The position numbers and the translations under genes were made by a program. DNA of 9,112 bases from an uncultured Mycoplasmataceae bacterium (lineage in GTDB: Bacteria > Bacillota_I > Bacilli_A > Mycoplasmatales > Mycoplasmoidaceae), in NCBI GenBank assembly GCA_949290035.1, contig CASEQO010000090.1, positions 1 through 9,112 of the forward strand, read 5' to 3'. Below are positions 8,167 through 9,112 of this stretch, piece after piece; position 1 is the stretch's first letter; every line of letters begins with the position of its first letter. Under the pieces are notes generated by a model that saw nothing but the letters and a program-made list of their open reading frames with translations, was not told the origin of the DNA and did not search any database.

Positions 8167-8169
8167 ATT

Positions 8170-8610
8170 TTATTTTTCCTTTTTATAAATTATAGCATCT
8201 GATTTGTCATTATAATATTTATATCTTATAGAAATTTTTTTAAAATTATTTTTTTCATAAAATAGTTGTGCTTGATTTTTAGAACTAACTTCTAAAAATA
8301 TGTTTTTATCACTTATATAAGATAATAATTTAGATCCTAATTTATTGTGTCTATATTTGTTAGATATATATATTCTATATATTTCATATTCATACTTTAA
8401 ATCGTAATATAACATATATCCTATGATATTATTTTCTTTATCTTCAATGAAAATATAAAATGAATCTTTATTTTTAGCATAATCTATAAAAGATAATTCA
8501 TTAAACTTTGAATAATTAAATTCTTTTTTTTCAATATCTAATAATTGATCTAAGTGCTTTTGTTTTATATTTCCATAATATTTATTTATTTTATATTGCT
8601 TTTTTGACAT
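8170..8610 (-). CDS. rimI: RimI-like GNAT N-acetyltransferase
   Basis: This is a 146-residue acetyltransferase expected to transfer acetyl from acetyl-CoA to a protein N-terminus; RimI classically modifies ribosomal protein bS18. The GNAT motif A is IYISNKYRHNKLGSKLLSYI with the CoA-pyrophosphate loop RHNKLG at 87-92. The first of the two usual glycines is Lys90. Motif B follows as LEVSSKNQAQLFYEKNNF (106-123), then RYKYYNDKSDAI (129-140), matching the RimI signature in which YY..D..DA follows the LEV...N..A..FY.K..F block. Its start overlaps the end of tsaB by 20 bases in another frame, and tsaB-rimI adjacency is common in bacteria, which supports the name over a generic GNAT. The Shine-Dalgarno is weak, so translation probably depends on tsaB by coupling. 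No TGA or TGG (Trp) codons occur. Confidence 0.88.
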   Translation of the reverse strand: MSKKQYKINKYYGNIKQKHLDQLLDIEKKEFNYSKFNELSFIDYAKNKDSFYIFIEDKENNIIGYMLYYDLKYEYEIYRIYISNKYRHNKLGSKLLSYISDKNIFLEVSSKNQAQLFYEKNNFKKISIRYKYYNDKSDAIIYKKEK

Positions 8611-9112
8611 AATTAGGTTTTGCGATCTCTACTTTTTTAAATTTATGAAAATTATGTTTTAAGCAAGAATTAATATCATAGTTATTAATATTATTGATCA
8701 ATTTTAAATTATATTTACTTGCATATTTGTGTATTTCATCTTGATTTATTAGCTTTAATTCAGATTCATAATTATTAATGAATAATTTACAATAATATAA
8801 ATTACTTTTTGCATCAATTATTGAAATAACATTATTGTCTTTATTTTGTATAGTACATGAATCTAATACATATATATTTTTATTATTATTAATAATTTTG
8901 AATGAGTTTGAAAATACGCTTCCAAGTTTTACACTTGTAAATGAACCTGGTCCATTAATTAAAAAGATATTTTCAATATCATTATTTATATTTAAATTGT
9001 TTTCTTTTAAAAATTCAGATATTGTTTCTATTAATAAATCAGTCATATTTTTGTTTGTCATTATAGATTTAGTTAAGATATCACTATTTATATTTTTAAA
9101 TAACCCTAATCC
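8591..9112 (-). CDS. tsaB: TsaB, partner of TsaD in tRNA t6A synthesis (5' end cut off)
   Basis: TsaB is an ASKHA-fold, catalytically inactive partner of the TsaD enzyme that makes N6-threonylcarbamoyladenosine at A37 of ANN-decoding tRNAs. The frame is open through the window edge at 9112; 173 residues are visible and about 10-14 from the N-terminus (the MILAIDTS-type start) are missing. An internal Met at 9061 is not the true start, because the preceding 17 codons (GLGLFKNINSDILTKSI) fit the family. Visible landmarks are NKNMTDLLIETI (position of HSE.LLP.I), the hallmark INGPGSFTSVKLGSVFSNS (about 52-70; usually GPGSFTGLRIG), and a C-terminus AKPNYVKKAI like the usual P.YLR ending. It is the first visible gene of the tsaB-rimI-PQ-loop operon. 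Its promoter lies outside the window. TsaD and TsaE are not in this window. Confidence 0.88.
   Translation of the reverse strand, partial: GLGLFKNINSDILTKSIMTNKNMTDLLIETISEFLKENNLNINNDIENIFLINGPGSFTSVKLGSVFSNSFKIINNNKNIYVLDSCTIQNKDNNVISIIDAKSNLYYCKLFINNYESELKLINQDEIHKYASKYNLKLINNINNYDINSCLKHNFHKFKKVEIAKPNYVKKAI

Noticed and set aside
1..9112. CRISPR array, insertion sequence, tRNA or rRNA, toxin-antitoxin or phage-defence system
   Set aside because: I saw no regularly spaced direct repeats, transposase motifs, tRNA-like cloverleaf or defence-gene domains on either strand. Every clear reading frame has a more ordinary explanation.

Overview
The window comes from a mollicute (Mycoplasma-like bacterium). 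It is very AT-rich, and many reading frames stay open only if TGA is read as tryptophan. I count 28 in-frame TGA codons at positions where Trp fits, and no in-frame TGG. A standard-code reading would break ptsG, the large surface protein, the nucleosidase, the Nudix gene, the DUF2188 gene and the PQ-loop gene into pieces. With code 4 all are intact. A complete glucose-type PTS permease together with a surface protein of tandem Lipoprotein_17-like domains points to the Ureaplasma/Malacoplasma side of the Mollicutes. A glucose fermenter of the Malacoplasma type fits better than Ureaplasma. That placement is inference.

Layout, left to right: (1) the 5' end of an unidentified membrane protein on the minus strand (1-176). 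(2) Divergent from it, ptsG (223-2712), a one-chain EIICBA glucose permease with a strong Shine-Dalgarno and a 15-bp hairpin terminator. (3) A small Lys-rich DUF2188 protein (2842-3147). (4) A minus-strand operon read 4397 to 3169: mtnN (MTA/SAH nucleosidase), then a Nudix hydrolase of the ADP-ribose pyrophosphatase type. It converges on the DUF2188 gene and shares one palindromic terminator with it. (5) The largest gene, 4516-7755, encoding a 1079-residue surface protein with a lipoprotein signal, seven to eight repeats of about 105 residues, a C-terminal membrane helix and an Asn/Gln/Arg-rich cytoplasmic tail. It appears to be transcribed without a leader. (6) A second minus-strand operon entering from the right edge: tsaB (start cut off), rimI and a SemiSWEET-like PQ-loop protein (to 7777). 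It converges on the surface-protein gene across a second shared hairpin.

How the genes relate: ptsG drives phosphoenolpyruvate-dependent glucose uptake, and the PQ-loop protein may be a second, passive sugar route. mtnN and the Nudix enzyme clean up adenosine-containing by-products (MTA/SAH and ADP-ribose-like compounds). tsaB belongs to tRNA t6A synthesis and rimI to protein N-terminal acetylation, a common bacterial pairing. The surface protein is the one clearly accessory, possibly variable, part. I found no tRNA, rRNA, CRISPR array, insertion sequence or replication origin.
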